Below are positions 31,853 to 38,740 of a stretch of 43,169 bases of DNA, one piece after another. The stretch covers positions 1 to 43,169 of IMG/VR virus record IMGVR_UViG_3300046512_000362, one strand, 5' to 3'. This DNA is from a virus. Below the pieces are notes generated by a model that saw only the letters and a program-made list of their open reading frames with translations, was not told the DNA's origin and made no database searches. The translations under genes and the position numbers were made by a program. Numbering within the stretch: the first letter of the stretch is position 1; every line of letters begins with the position of its first letter.

Positions 31853-32710
31853 TTGGAACTTACCGACTATTTTCAATCACCGCCAGCCGACAGGGTTTTC
31901 TACCACTACACCAGCGTCGATACCCTGATCAATGTGGTTTCGCACGGGACATTGCGCGCAGGCCACGCCGCGTATATGAATGATTCAATGGAATTGAAGC
32001 ATGCGCTCAAAGTGCTTGAAGAGACGCTGCTGCCGTTGACCGTGTTCGGTGAAATGCATGCGCTAGATGTACGGTTTTACATGGAGCTAATCGAATGGGT
32101 CGGACTCATAATCGATACCTCCCATCCCTGCTTCATATTTTCACTCTCCGAAGAGGCGAGCCTGCTAAGCCAGTGGCGCAGCTACACAAAGGCAGGAAAG
32201 GGAGTATCAATCGGTTTCAACGCGGATCGCCTTAGGAAAATCGCGTCACTCAATGAGTTCGTGCTCGCGCGATGCCTCTATGACGAGGACGCGCAAAAGG
32301 TGTTAATGCACAAACTTGCCACACACCTCTATGACACGTTCGATGAGTCTGGCGCGCAGCCAACAAAGGAAGCTAGGTTCACTCATTTCGAGACATCCCA
32401 ACGCGATATTTTTCTCACGCTTGCATTAATTAAGCACAAGGCGTTTTCGGAAGAAAAGGAGTGGCGCCTGATTGCTTACAACCGTCACAAGCCTGAGGCA
32501 ATTGGTTACAGGGAGGGGCCCTTCATGCTGGTCCCATACGTCGAGATTGATCTCAAAAAGATAGGTCCGGGCCCACAACTATTTGACTATGTCATCCTTG
32601 GTCCCACGCAGCACCGCGAACTGGCGCTCAGCGCAGCGAACGGCTACCTAAAGGCCAAAGGATTCTGTCCCTTTGTAACAGCAACAGACATACCATTCAG
32701 GCACTGGTGA
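31853..32710 (+). CDS. DUF2971-type protein, prophage cargo
   Basis: A 285-aa protein with the DUF2971 signature: RVFYHYTSVDTLINVVSHGTLRAGHAAYMNDSMEL (about 14-48), FIFSLSEEASLLSQWRSYTKAGKGVSIGF (about 97-125) and KAFSEEKEWRLIAYN (about 200-214). Start is TTG at 31853 with AGGGGA 8 nt upstream. It is the only plus-strand gene in the late-control region and stands apart from phage functions, so it is probably a moron expressed in the lysogen. The HYT and E-E-x-E-W-R elements are spaced as in some ADP-ribosyltransferase-like folds, but the biochemical role of the family is not known to me. A defence role is possible. Confidence 0.8.
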   Translation: MELTDYFQSPPADRVFYHYTSVDTLINVVSHGTLRAGHAAYMNDSMELKHALKVLEETLLPLTVFGEMHALDVRFYMELIEWVGLIIDTSHPCFIFSLSEEASLLSQWRSYTKAGKGVSIGFNADRLRKIASLNEFVLARCLYDEDAQKVLMHKLATHLYDTFDESGAQPTKEARFTHFETSQRDIFLTLALIKHKAFSEEKEWRLIAYNRHKPEAIGYREGPFMLVPYVEIDLKKIGPGPQLFDYVILGPTQHRELALSAANGYLKAKGFCPFVTATDIPFRHW

Positions 32711-32745
32711 CCACGCGGTTGAGGGAACAGCATAACCGGTCACCA

Positions 32746-32782
32746 ATAAAAAAAGCCCAGCGGGTTAAGTAAGCTGAGCTTT
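32746..32782 (-). terminator. Terminator after the Q-like gene
   Basis: Minus-strand stem AAAGC-TC-AGC...GCT-GG-GCTTT with a loop of about 11 nt and a run of T after it. It ends the leftward early transcript and may also act weakly in the plus direction after the DUF2971 gene. Confidence 0.65.
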
Positions 32783-32817
32783 CGTAATCTGCCGCTACTG
32801 GCGAAACGATGCCTCCA

Positions 32818-33393
32818 TCAAGGAAGCGTCATTTCGACAGTAGGCACGGGACACCCCGGCAGGCAAGTTGTAGAGCGAATGGTAGCCGCGTCTCCAAGTC
32901 TTATCAAGACCCTTTGTAGATTTTTCTCAGCCTTCGCAATAACCAGCGGCACGTGCGGGCCACGGACACCGCGCAGGAAGCGTCGGATTTGCGATGCTGG
33001 CCAGCGCTGGATATAAAGGCTCTTGAGCGCTTGTCGCTCGTTATAGTCGCCCAGCGTTCGCCATGCCGCCTCAACCAGCCATGCATCCAGCACATTCGCC
33101 GACACCAGTGGACTGAGCGGCTTGTATTTTTCGTCCAGTAGTTCCTGCGCCGGCGGCGCTTCGCTGGCGCGGAGATGCACATACAGCTTCGCCCAGCCGG
33201 CGCAATACTGCGAAGCGCCACCGGCGTTGGTCGATCCGTGAACCACCTTGCGCCAGTTGTCCATCCGGGCGATGAACTCTTGACGGAAATCGGATTCCTC
33301 GCCCATTACTTGTGCGCGCCGCTGCTGTACCTGCTGAGCGACCACCGCCACCTCAGCGAATACCACGCCATCTACTTCAATCTCGACACCCAT
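32818..33393 (-). CDS. Putative late-gene antiterminator (Q-like)
   Basis: A 191-aa basic protein. The ATG at 33393 has AAAGG 7 nt upstream; an upstream TTG in frame lacks a site. The C-terminal part, LGDYNERQALKSLYIQRWPASQIRRFLRGVRG, has the look of a sigma-region-4 or helix-turn-helix DNA-binding unit. Two Cys are near the C terminus. It is the last gene before the late operon and lies just after the candidate origin, the place of Q in lambdoid phages. Combined with the terminator at 31629-31652 this suggests a Q-type factor, but sequence similarity to known Q families was not established by eye. Confidence 0.5.
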   Translation of the reverse strand: MGVEIEVDGVVFAEVAVVAQQVQQRRAQVMGEESDFRQEFIARMDNWRKVVHGSTNAGGASQYCAGWAKLYVHLRASEAPPAQELLDEKYKPLSPLVSANVLDAWLVEAAWRTLGDYNERQALKSLYIQRWPASQIRRFLRGVRGPHVPLVIAKAEKNLQRVLIRLGDAATIRSTTCLPGCPVPTVEMTLP

Positions 33394-33428
33394 GCCCAAC
33401 CTTTCTAATTTTGCCCGTATTTTCAACC

Positions 33429-33626
33429 CCCAACACTGCCAACATTACCCTCCACATCGGAGAGCCTGATTTTTACTAGCTTTGTTGACAGTATTGATAG
33501 TGTTGATAGTTAAATTTGAATTGATATAAAAATTTATCCGCCGCCCTGCTACTTTATTTCTGCGCCAGCCTATACGTGCGCGTGGGTGAAATTTAAACCG
33601 CCAATACTGCCAATACCGCCAACATC
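33429..33626. repeat. Clusters of 9-bp iterons with AT-rich stretch; candidate origin
   Basis: Three groups of tandem 9-mers occur. At 33429-33446: CCCAACACT, GCCAACATT. At 33485-33511 in inverse orientation: TTGACAGTA, TTGATAGTG, TTGATAGTT. At 33600-33626: GCCAATACT, GCCAATACC, GCCAACATC. An AT-rich segment (about 33511-33536) lies beside the middle group. TCCACATCG at about 33451 and CGATGTGGA at about 33667 form an outer inverted pair. The region follows the primase-helicase gene and contains no ORF, consistent with a replication origin. Confidence 0.6.
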
Positions 33627-33678
33627 CCCAGTATTCATGCGGGTTTGCGATGTGGGGGGTTTGCTACGATGTGGACGG

Positions 33679-36258
33679 TTAACCCTCAACATCGACAAAG
33701 CCCCTGTTTTTGTACGACTTGAGCGATGACTCGAACAGAGCGCACGCCGACTCGGCCCACTCGCGCAGGTTCTTACCTTCCGGCTGATCGCCAACCAGGA
33801 ACACGATGCGCTGCTTGACCACAGACCCGTACTCGTACTTGATCGGCTGCTTCTTCAGCACGGCGCCGGCGTAACGCTCGACGGAAGGGCTGAACATGGT
33901 CTGCGTCGTGTACCGCGACTCGCCCGAACGGTTGCACCAGGTTTGAAAGGCTTCGTACAGCTGCGTGACACCTACCGTGATAAAGGGCAGCGGCAACAAG
34001 CCGGTCGACCATTCGCGGTAGAAGCGCTCGGCCGGCGCTAGGCTCTTTTCGATCAGGCTGTCTTTCGCCTGGTTGTAGATCGGCTTCGTGTGTTCGTTGA
34101 AGTCGCCCATGTCCAGCTCGTACATCAGGTAGTAGTAAAACGCCTCGATGCCGCCGGCGTCGATCTCGTTGGCCACGCTAACGTAGAACTCCTTGTCCAT
34201 CGCCGGCGGCGTCCACACCACCAGGTAGCGGCGGTCGGTCTTGTCCAGGGCCAGCGGCTGCAGCTCGTTGGACAGGAAGACGAAGTTCATCTGGTTGCGC
34301 TCGCTGTGTTCCGGCAGGCCCTTCGGGTTGATGATGATGGTGTCGCCCGATACCAGGTACTTCAGCTTGCCTTTCATCTGCTTCAGCTCGGCCCGCGTGA
34401 CCACTTCGTCTGCCACCAAGAACAGCTTCATGGATGCCCAGTCATTGAACGGCGCTTCCAGCTGCTGATTGCCGATCACGTAGCCGTATTTTCCGTAGAT
34501 GGCCTTGATGACCTTCTCGAAGAAGAAGTTCTTACCTGAGCCTTCGTCGCCGTGCATGATGATCGATGTCTCCATCTTGGCGCCGGGATTGCGCAGCGGG
34601 TAAGCCAGCCAGCGCGAGATCCACTCGTACAGATCGTCGTTGCCGTCGCACAGGTGCGCCAGCAGTCCCTTGATCTGTGTACAGCTGCCCTGCTTCGGCT
34701 CCATGTGCCAGCCGTTAAACAGGTTGACAGTCGCTGTCGGGCCGCTGCGCGCAGGGCTTGGCGTTTCAGTAGGATCGAAGACGATGTTTTCCTTCAGCAC
34801 CCACTTGCGCGCCTCGCCGCCCCAAAACTTCATCACGTCATTGTTCTGGACGATGATCCGCATTGCCGACAGCTTCATCAGCTTGCGGTGGCGGCAATCC
34901 CATACTAGATCTTCGCCGTAGATCAGGATGAAGTTATCGAGGACGTCCTCGACGGCCGCCCAGTGTTCGGCGCCGTAGACCTTCTTCGGCTTCTCTTTCT
35001 TGGCCACGGTTCCCGCCCCCTCGCCCCCGGCGAAAAGTGGTGCGCTCTCGCCGAACGGGATGTCGTCCAGGCCTGCCGGCTGGCTGTCGTCGTCAGCCAG
35101 CGGATCGTCGTAGCTGGCCACTATCGAGTCGACGGCGGCCGTGAACGCATCAGCGGCGCCACCAACTGCCGCTTCGACGACTTGGTCGTCGTTCTCGGGG
35201 GCCTTCGCCCCCGCTTGAATTAACTCCTCTCCTCGCGGGGCAGGCCCCGCGCTGATTTGGCCGCCGTCGCTTCCCGCCGGGGGCGGGGGGGCGACGGCCG
35301 AGCCGACAGCTTCGCTTCCGCTCGGGGGGCGGGGGGACAAAGAGCCAGACTTGATAGGAGGAGGAAGGACCGAGCGCGGCGGCTTCCAGCCACCATCAAT
35401 GCCCATTTTGAAAATGGTCGCCTCGGTGATATTGACGCCGCGTTTGCCGAACGACGCCCAGCGCTTTTTCAGTTCTTCTTCGCCGCCGTAGTTATCTGCG
35501 CGGGAGGACCAGTAGTCCCACACGCGAAAGCCATTTTCGCCAAGGGCGCTATATAGCGCCATCCCGACACGAATCCATTGGTCATGGCCCTCCGGGCTGA
35601 TGTACGCCAGGGCGGCGTCAAGACGCGCGCGAAGGTCGCTTGCGCCGGGGGGAAGGGGGGCCGACGTATTGGCACGCGCTGGAGTAGCAGCAGGACGAGC
35701 ACCACGGACGAGCACGCGCAGGCGGTCAAGCTCAGCTTCCGAAACGGCGTTGATCGTGTCAGGCGATCCGGCGAACTGGCGGCCGGTGAACGTGAAGAAC
35801 TGGCTGGAGCAGAACACCTCCAGGCCGATGTCGTTCGACTTAAAGGTCGTGGTGGCACCGGCGACAATGATGTGGACGCCAGTGCCCGAAGGCGAGTATT
35901 CGGTGTACGAGTTGCAGCCGGCAATGGTCTGCATCGCCAGGTCGCTGACCTCCCCTGTCTCCGGATCGATGCACTTGTCGATGTCGACGCCGATCAGGCC
36001 ATCGCCAGGGAGAAACGCAAAGCCGATGCCCGTGTAGGTACCATTGGACGCGGCCAGCTTGGCCAGGGCGACGTCGAGCGTAACCAGGCCGCTGCGGTCG
36101 GCTTGGTCGCCCTGGACGCCACGGCGCCGCTTGCCGTTCATCCAATACGGAACCTTCAGCTGCTTCTTCTTCGCCGGGTTCGGGTTCGGCTCGAAACGCC
36201 ATACGAGCCATTGTGGCCGCTCACGCAGCTCTTGTGGAATAGCGTCAAAATCAGGCAT
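33679..36258 (-). CDS. Primase-helicase fusion (PrimPol domain plus SF3 helicase)
   Basis: An 859-aa replication protein. Residues 1-200 form a bifunctional primase-polymerase-type domain with catalytic GVDIDKC (D92 and D94) and SPSGTGVHI (about 122-130). A PriCT-like helical segment follows (about 205-275, including GHDQWIRVGMALYSALGE). After a proline- and glycine-rich linker (about 290-410) comes an SF3 helicase with Walker A GDEGSGKN near 570, LFLVADEVV (Walker B) and a later arginine in DKTDRRYLVVW. The ATG at 36258 overlaps the upstream gene by 8 nt; an in-frame TTG three codons earlier is less likely. It can prime and unwind at the adjacent iteron region. Confidence 0.9.
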   Translation of the reverse strand: MPDFDAIPQELRERPQWLVWRFEPNPNPAKKKQLKVPYWMNGKRRRGVQGDQADRSGLVTLDVALAKLAASNGTYTGIGFAFLPGDGLIGVDIDKCIDPETGEVSDLAMQTIAGCNSYTEYSPSGTGVHIIVAGATTTFKSNDIGLEVFCSSQFFTFTGRQFAGSPDTINAVSEAELDRLRVLVRGARPAATPARANTSAPLPPGASDLRARLDAALAYISPEGHDQWIRVGMALYSALGENGFRVWDYWSSRADNYGGEEELKKRWASFGKRGVNITEATIFKMGIDGGWKPPRSVLPPPIKSGSLSPRPPSGSEAVGSAVAPPPPAGSDGGQISAGPAPRGEELIQAGAKAPENDDQVVEAAVGGAADAFTAAVDSIVASYDDPLADDDSQPAGLDDIPFGESAPLFAGGEGAGTVAKKEKPKKVYGAEHWAAVEDVLDNFILIYGEDLVWDCRHRKLMKLSAMRIIVQNNDVMKFWGGEARKWVLKENIVFDPTETPSPARSGPTATVNLFNGWHMEPKQGSCTQIKGLLAHLCDGNDDLYEWISRWLAYPLRNPGAKMETSIIMHGDEGSGKNFFFEKVIKAIYGKYGYVIGNQQLEAPFNDWASMKLFLVADEVVTRAELKQMKGKLKYLVSGDTIIINPKGLPEHSERNQMNFVFLSNELQPLALDKTDRRYLVVWTPPAMDKEFYVSVANEIDAGGIEAFYYYLMYELDMGDFNEHTKPIYNQAKDSLIEKSLAPAERFYREWSTGLLPLPFITVGVTQLYEAFQTWCNRSGESRYTTQTMFSPSVERYAGAVLKKQPIKYEYGSVVKQRIVFLVGDQPEGKNLREWAESACALFESSLKSYKNRGFVDVEG

Positions 36259-36682
36259 CAGCAGCAACCGCTCCTGGACGATACTCGATACGCTGGCCAG
36301 CCATCAGTGAAGGGATAGCACGATACTCGTCGCCCTCCGGGCGCTGGGGGCGCGGGGGAAAATGCTTAGCGCGATTCAGCGGTTTCACAGTGCCCTTGTA
36401 CGGAGCGCCTACCGGTTCAGCCGGCGCCTGTGGCTGGGCATGAACTTGCACACCCAAGTAGCTGCGTCCCGTGGAAGTGACCGCGCAGAATGCCCCCGCC
36501 ACCTCGATCAAGCCGGCACGCTGCAGGCGGTCTACAACATCCCTGCTGAAGTTCAGCTGGCTGCCACGCCAATCCACTACACGCATCCACGCAGGTACAA
36601 AGGACTGGCCACCTATGTTATGGAGCGCGCGAAGGCCCATATGAGCGGCGCTATCACGGCGCGGCAAATCCAATTTAGCCAT
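36251..36682 (-). CDS. Winged-helix-like phage protein
   Basis: A 143-aa basic protein. Residues about 40-80 (LNFSRDVVDRLQRAGLIEVAGAFCAVTSTGRSYLG) look like a winged-helix DNA-binding unit. The C-terminal part is proline-rich and basic (KPLNRAKHFPPRPQRPEGDEY). The ATG at 36682 overlaps the YmfL-like stop by 8 nt. Coupling to the primase-helicase suggests a replication-initiator or loader role (inference); no family was recognised. Confidence 0.55.
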   Translation of the reverse strand: MAKLDLPRRDSAAHMGLRALHNIGGQSFVPAWMRVVDWRGSQLNFSRDVVDRLQRAGLIEVAGAFCAVTSTGRSYLGVQVHAQPQAPAEPVGAPYKGTVKPLNRAKHFPPRPQRPEGDEYRAIPSLMAGQRIEYRPGAVAADA

Positions 36683-37166
36683 GAGCCACCTCGCGCTGCG
36701 GCGCCTCAAACTTTACCGTCGAGGTGCGCGGGCAGTAGACGCTAAACATCAAGGCGAGAAGCGTTTCGGTTTTGCGATGAAGAGCCTTGCCTTGCGCCTG
36801 CAGCTGCGCGCGCTCGTTGTCGTCAATGACACCGTCAGCGATAGCGGCGGTGAAGGTGGCGAACATACCCCCCAGTTCCGCGTAGTTCTCATTAAACATG
36901 GTCTGGATCGAGTCCGGCTCGAGTTCGTCAATCGAAGGCAATTTCACGAATGTGCCACCGCTCTCGGCGGCGATTGCCTCCGCGAAGTAGTTGCCGCCCG
37001 ACAGCTGCTGCAGCGACAGCGCGTCGCGCGTCGAAAGCTGCCAACCCTTGTTCTCATAGACGCGGCTGCGCAGCGAAGCTTCGCTCATGCCCAGGTAAGC
37101 GGCAGCGACCGACCAGGTGCCGCTGATATTTGAGATCGTTTTTAAGACTGCGTTCCGGATTCCCAT
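36675..37166 (-). CDS. YmfL/CII-like phage regulatory protein
   Basis: A 163-aa regulator. The N-terminal helix-turn-helix (WSVAAAYLGMSEASLRSRVYENKG at about 18-41) and the following RDALSLQQLSGGNYFAEAIAAESGGTFVKLP match the YmfL family of CII-like proteins in e14-type prophages. The C-terminal half is helical and may oligomerise. It is the second gene of the leftward operon after the Cro-like gene, as cII is in lambda, so it probably activates lysogenic transcription. Confidence 0.8.
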   Translation of the reverse strand: MGIRNAVLKTISNISGTWSVAAAYLGMSEASLRSRVYENKGWQLSTRDALSLQQLSGGNYFAEAIAAESGGTFVKLPSIDELEPDSIQTMFNENYAELGGMFATFTAAIADGVIDDNERAQLQAQGKALHRKTETLLALMFSVYCPRTSTVKFEAPQREVAHG

Positions 37167-37216
37167 AAACTGCCTTTTTATTGAGGTTTTTGAAACTGTC
37201 GCCTACCTGTAAACTT

Positions 37217-37471
37217 CTAAATAACTCTTGGCAGGGCAGCACAGCAATCACAAGTGCTACGGAGGTAAGCCCAATCAACATCGGGCCGAAGCGTTTCGCA
37301 TAGAACCTTGCGGCGGGACTCGCGCTCGATGCGGATGCACAGACCCTCGCCCAGCTGCTGATTGATCGAGATTGCCTTCCGGAGATAGCGCTCCGTGGTC
37401 TGGCAGGCCGAGCAAAAAGCGGCGCGGTCACCCTTCGGCAAGCAATTTAGAAATTTGAGTAAGTTTTCCAT
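37217..37471 (-). CDS. YdaS/Cro-like DNA-binding protein
   Basis: An 84-aa Cro-type regulator. NCLPKGDRAAFCSACQTTERYLRKA (about 8-32) and ESRRKVLCETLRPDVDWAYLRS (about 47-68) match YdaS-like phage Cro proteins, whose helix-turn-helix replaces the usual one with 'YLRKai'. Five Cys occur, unusual for such a small DNA-binding protein. The start ATG at 37471 coincides with the predicted transcription start, so the mRNA seems leaderless; no other Met is available. It is divergent from the CI-like gene across three operators. Confidence 0.82.
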   Translation of the reverse strand: MENLLKFLNCLPKGDRAAFCSACQTTERYLRKAISINQQLGEGLCIRIERESRRKVLCETLRPDVDWAYLRSTCDCCAALPRVI

Positions 37472-37478
37472 ACGCGAA

Positions 37479-37507
37479 ATATTACCAAACGGTAATGACT
37501 TGGTCAA
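37479..37507 (-). promoter_or_regulatory. Leftward early promoter (cro-like gene), TTGACC-17-TAATAT
   Basis: The -35 TTGACC (37502-37507) and -10 TAATAT (37479-37484) are 17 bp apart. Operator 1 lies inside the promoter. The predicted +1 falls at 37471-37472, on the ATG. Confidence 0.8.
37482..37495. promoter_or_regulatory. Operator 1, TTACCAAACGGTAA
   Basis: Palindromic half sites TTACC and GGTAA with a 4-bp spacer. It overlaps the -10 of the leftward promoter. Confidence 0.8.
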
Positions 37508-37528
37508 TACCGTTTGGTTATTTACTAA
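37500..37528 (+). promoter_or_regulatory. Repressor-gene promoter, TTGGTC-17-TACTAA
   Basis: A moderate promoter in the direction of the CI-like gene. Its start would be near 37535, giving a leader of about 20 nt. It overlaps operators 2 and 3 and the -35 of the leftward promoter. Confidence 0.5.
37507..37520. promoter_or_regulatory. Operator 2, ATACCGTTTGGTTA
   Basis: Same operator in inverse orientation, with one outer mismatch in each half. It lies beside the -35 of the leftward promoter. Confidence 0.72.
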
Positions 37529-37535
37529 ACGGTAA
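37522..37535. promoter_or_regulatory. Operator 3, TTACTAAACGGTAA
   Basis: Third copy in the cI-cro spacer, with one mismatch. It covers the -10 and start region of the repressor promoter, suggesting autoregulation. Confidence 0.75.
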
Positions 37536-37555
37536 TTGGCAGAGACAATCAAACC

Positions 37556-38005
37556 ATGCAAACACAGGACATTCGCCGCCAAAGACTTCGCCAGCTGATC
37601 CAGGATCGTTATGGAGACTCGCAGGCGCGGTTTATTGATGAGACTGGTGAGAACCAGGGAGAGATATCGGGCCTACTTCGCACTAAGTCATTCGGCGAAA
37701 AGAAAGCTCGCAATTTGGAGAAGAAAGTCGGACTTCCCGCCGGATGGCTTGACACGCCACTACAGGCCGGGGATCAAGTGCCAATCGAGAAGGCTGCGCC
37801 AGTGCCTGCGCCTGCTCCGGGGCCATACCTAGTTCCGCTTGCACACATCGAGAAGGGAAAAGCAGCGCTCGTTTACGTCGACATGGTCGAGCTTGAGCTG
37901 TTGACAAACTATCGCCAGGCGACGGACGTCGGCAGGAGTTCGATCCTTGTAGCCGCAGAAGTCTCAGAGAAACGTTTTGCCACCGTTATTGGAAACCAAT
38001 CGTAG
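37556..38005 (+). CDS. CI-like repressor, short form without protease domain
   Basis: A 149-aa repressor with N-terminal helix-turn-helix: RQLIQDRYGDSQARFIDETGENQGEISGLL (about 12-41), followed by KKARNLEKKVGLPAGWLD, typical of phage CI/XRE proteins. After a proline-rich linker (about 75-90) the remaining 60 residues show no S24 Ser/Lys catalytic pair, so LexA-type self-cleavage is unlikely. Full-length CI is usually 200-240 aa. No frameshift was found that would restore a longer tail. It should bind the TTACC-N4-GGTAA operators; loss of self-cleavage implies induction by another route. Confidence 0.8.
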   Translation: MQTQDIRRQRLRQLIQDRYGDSQARFIDETGENQGEISGLLRTKSFGEKKARNLEKKVGLPAGWLDTPLQAGDQVPIEKAAPVPAPAPGPYLVPLAHIEKGKAALVYVDMVELELLTNYRQATDVGRSSILVAAEVSEKRFATVIGNQS

Positions 38006-38140
38006 TAACGCCGGACGCTCGGCCGGATGACGCACAGCCATCGCCTCAGCGATCTTGATCACCTGCTCCCTTGCTTCCACATTCATTGCTAAATACGCAT
38101 CTATCAGACGGCGCGTTTCGGGCGTCATTGTTCCGGGCAT
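37964..38140 (-). CDS. Small ORF antisense to the repressor 3' end
   Basis: A 58-aa ORF starting MPGTMTPETRRLIDAYLAMN, with amphipathic helices (EAREQVIKIAEAMAVRHP) and codon use like the phage genes. It overlaps the last 42 nt of the CI-like gene on the other strand. No clear ribosome site at the first ATG; the second ATG four codons later has GGA nearby. It may be a small regulator or antirepressor; function not recognised. Confidence 0.45.
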   Translation of the reverse strand: MPGTMTPETRRLIDAYLAMNVEAREQVIKIAEAMAVRHPAERPALLRLVSNNGGKTFL

Positions 38141-38318
38141 AGTGTTACTTATTGTTCATTGTAAATAGCAAATATATCTCAAAAAGAACATTTAGATCCG
38201 AAAGGCAACTTTTTTGTCGGAATATTTCCATTAGGGATAGAGCAGGAAGGATCGCAGAAGTGCCGCCAAAGTGTCAGCACTTTTCCACCATTGTACACAA
38301 ACGCGCGAGAATCGCGCG

Positions 38319-38555
38319 ATGACCCTAGCAAAAAAGCAAAAACCTGTACGCATTAAAACAGCCCTTCGCATACCCGAAGAACTCCACGCCGAGATCAAAA
38401 AAGCCGCCGACCTAAACGACCGCTCGATCAATGCAGAGATCTTAGCCAGGCTGAGCCATACCCCCATTTTGACCTCGTTGGACTCTCTACAAGCAGATAG
38501 CACGGACATCAAGGCGCTGGCCCAGGAGATCCTACGAACAGTGCGCCAGCGATGA
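38319..38555 (+). CDS. Arc-family ribbon-helix-helix DNA-binding protein
   Basis: A 78-aa Arc-like protein. RIKTALRIPEELHAEIKKAADLNDRSINAEILARL (about 10-44) holds the beta-strand (IKTALRI) and two helices of the MetJ/Arc fold. The ATG at 38319 is preferred; the open frame continues upstream without a ribosome site. A terminator follows at 38604-38628. Placed next to the repressor, it may modulate the switch, as Arc does with P22 ant. Confidence 0.85.
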   Translation: MTLAKKQKPVRIKTALRIPEELHAEIKKAADLNDRSINAEILARLSHTPILTSLDSLQADSTDIKALAQEILRTVRQR

Positions 38556-38603
38556 GCGCCGCAATAACGTTTGCCGTCATAAACTAGCAACAAAGTAGTC
38601 AAG

Positions 38604-38628
38604 AATCGGTGAAATGCCGGTTTTTTTT
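38604..38628 (+). terminator. Terminator after the Arc-like gene
   Basis: AATCGG...CCGGTT stem (one G-U pair), 7-nt loop, then a run of T. It insulates the next operon. Confidence 0.62.
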
Positions 38629-38668
38629 CGCCCTATTTTTTACAAAATGGTGTTTTTTTTCGTCAACA

Positions 38669-38682
38669 TTACCATTTGGTGT
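38669..38682. promoter_or_regulatory. Operator 4, TTACCATTTGGTGT
   Basis: Copy of the cI-cro operator just upstream of the -35 of the ParB-integrase operon. Two mismatches lie in the right outer half. Confidence 0.68.
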
Positions 38683-38710
38683 TGACTTAGAAATTACCAC
38701 TTAGTAATAT
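38682..38710 (+). promoter_or_regulatory. Promoter of the ParB-integrase operon, TTGACT-17-TAATAT
   Basis: Near-consensus sigma-70 promoter. Operator 5 fills the spacer and part of the -10. A GGAG ribosome site and ATG (38741) follow. Confidence 0.82.
38694..38707. promoter_or_regulatory. Operator 5, TTACCACTTAGTAA
   Basis: Fifth operator, one mismatch from TTACC-N4-GGTAA, overlapping the promoter, so repression is expected when bound. Confidence 0.75.
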
Positions 38711-38740
38711 TCGCTTCGTCATCTTTCAACGGAGCGGCAA

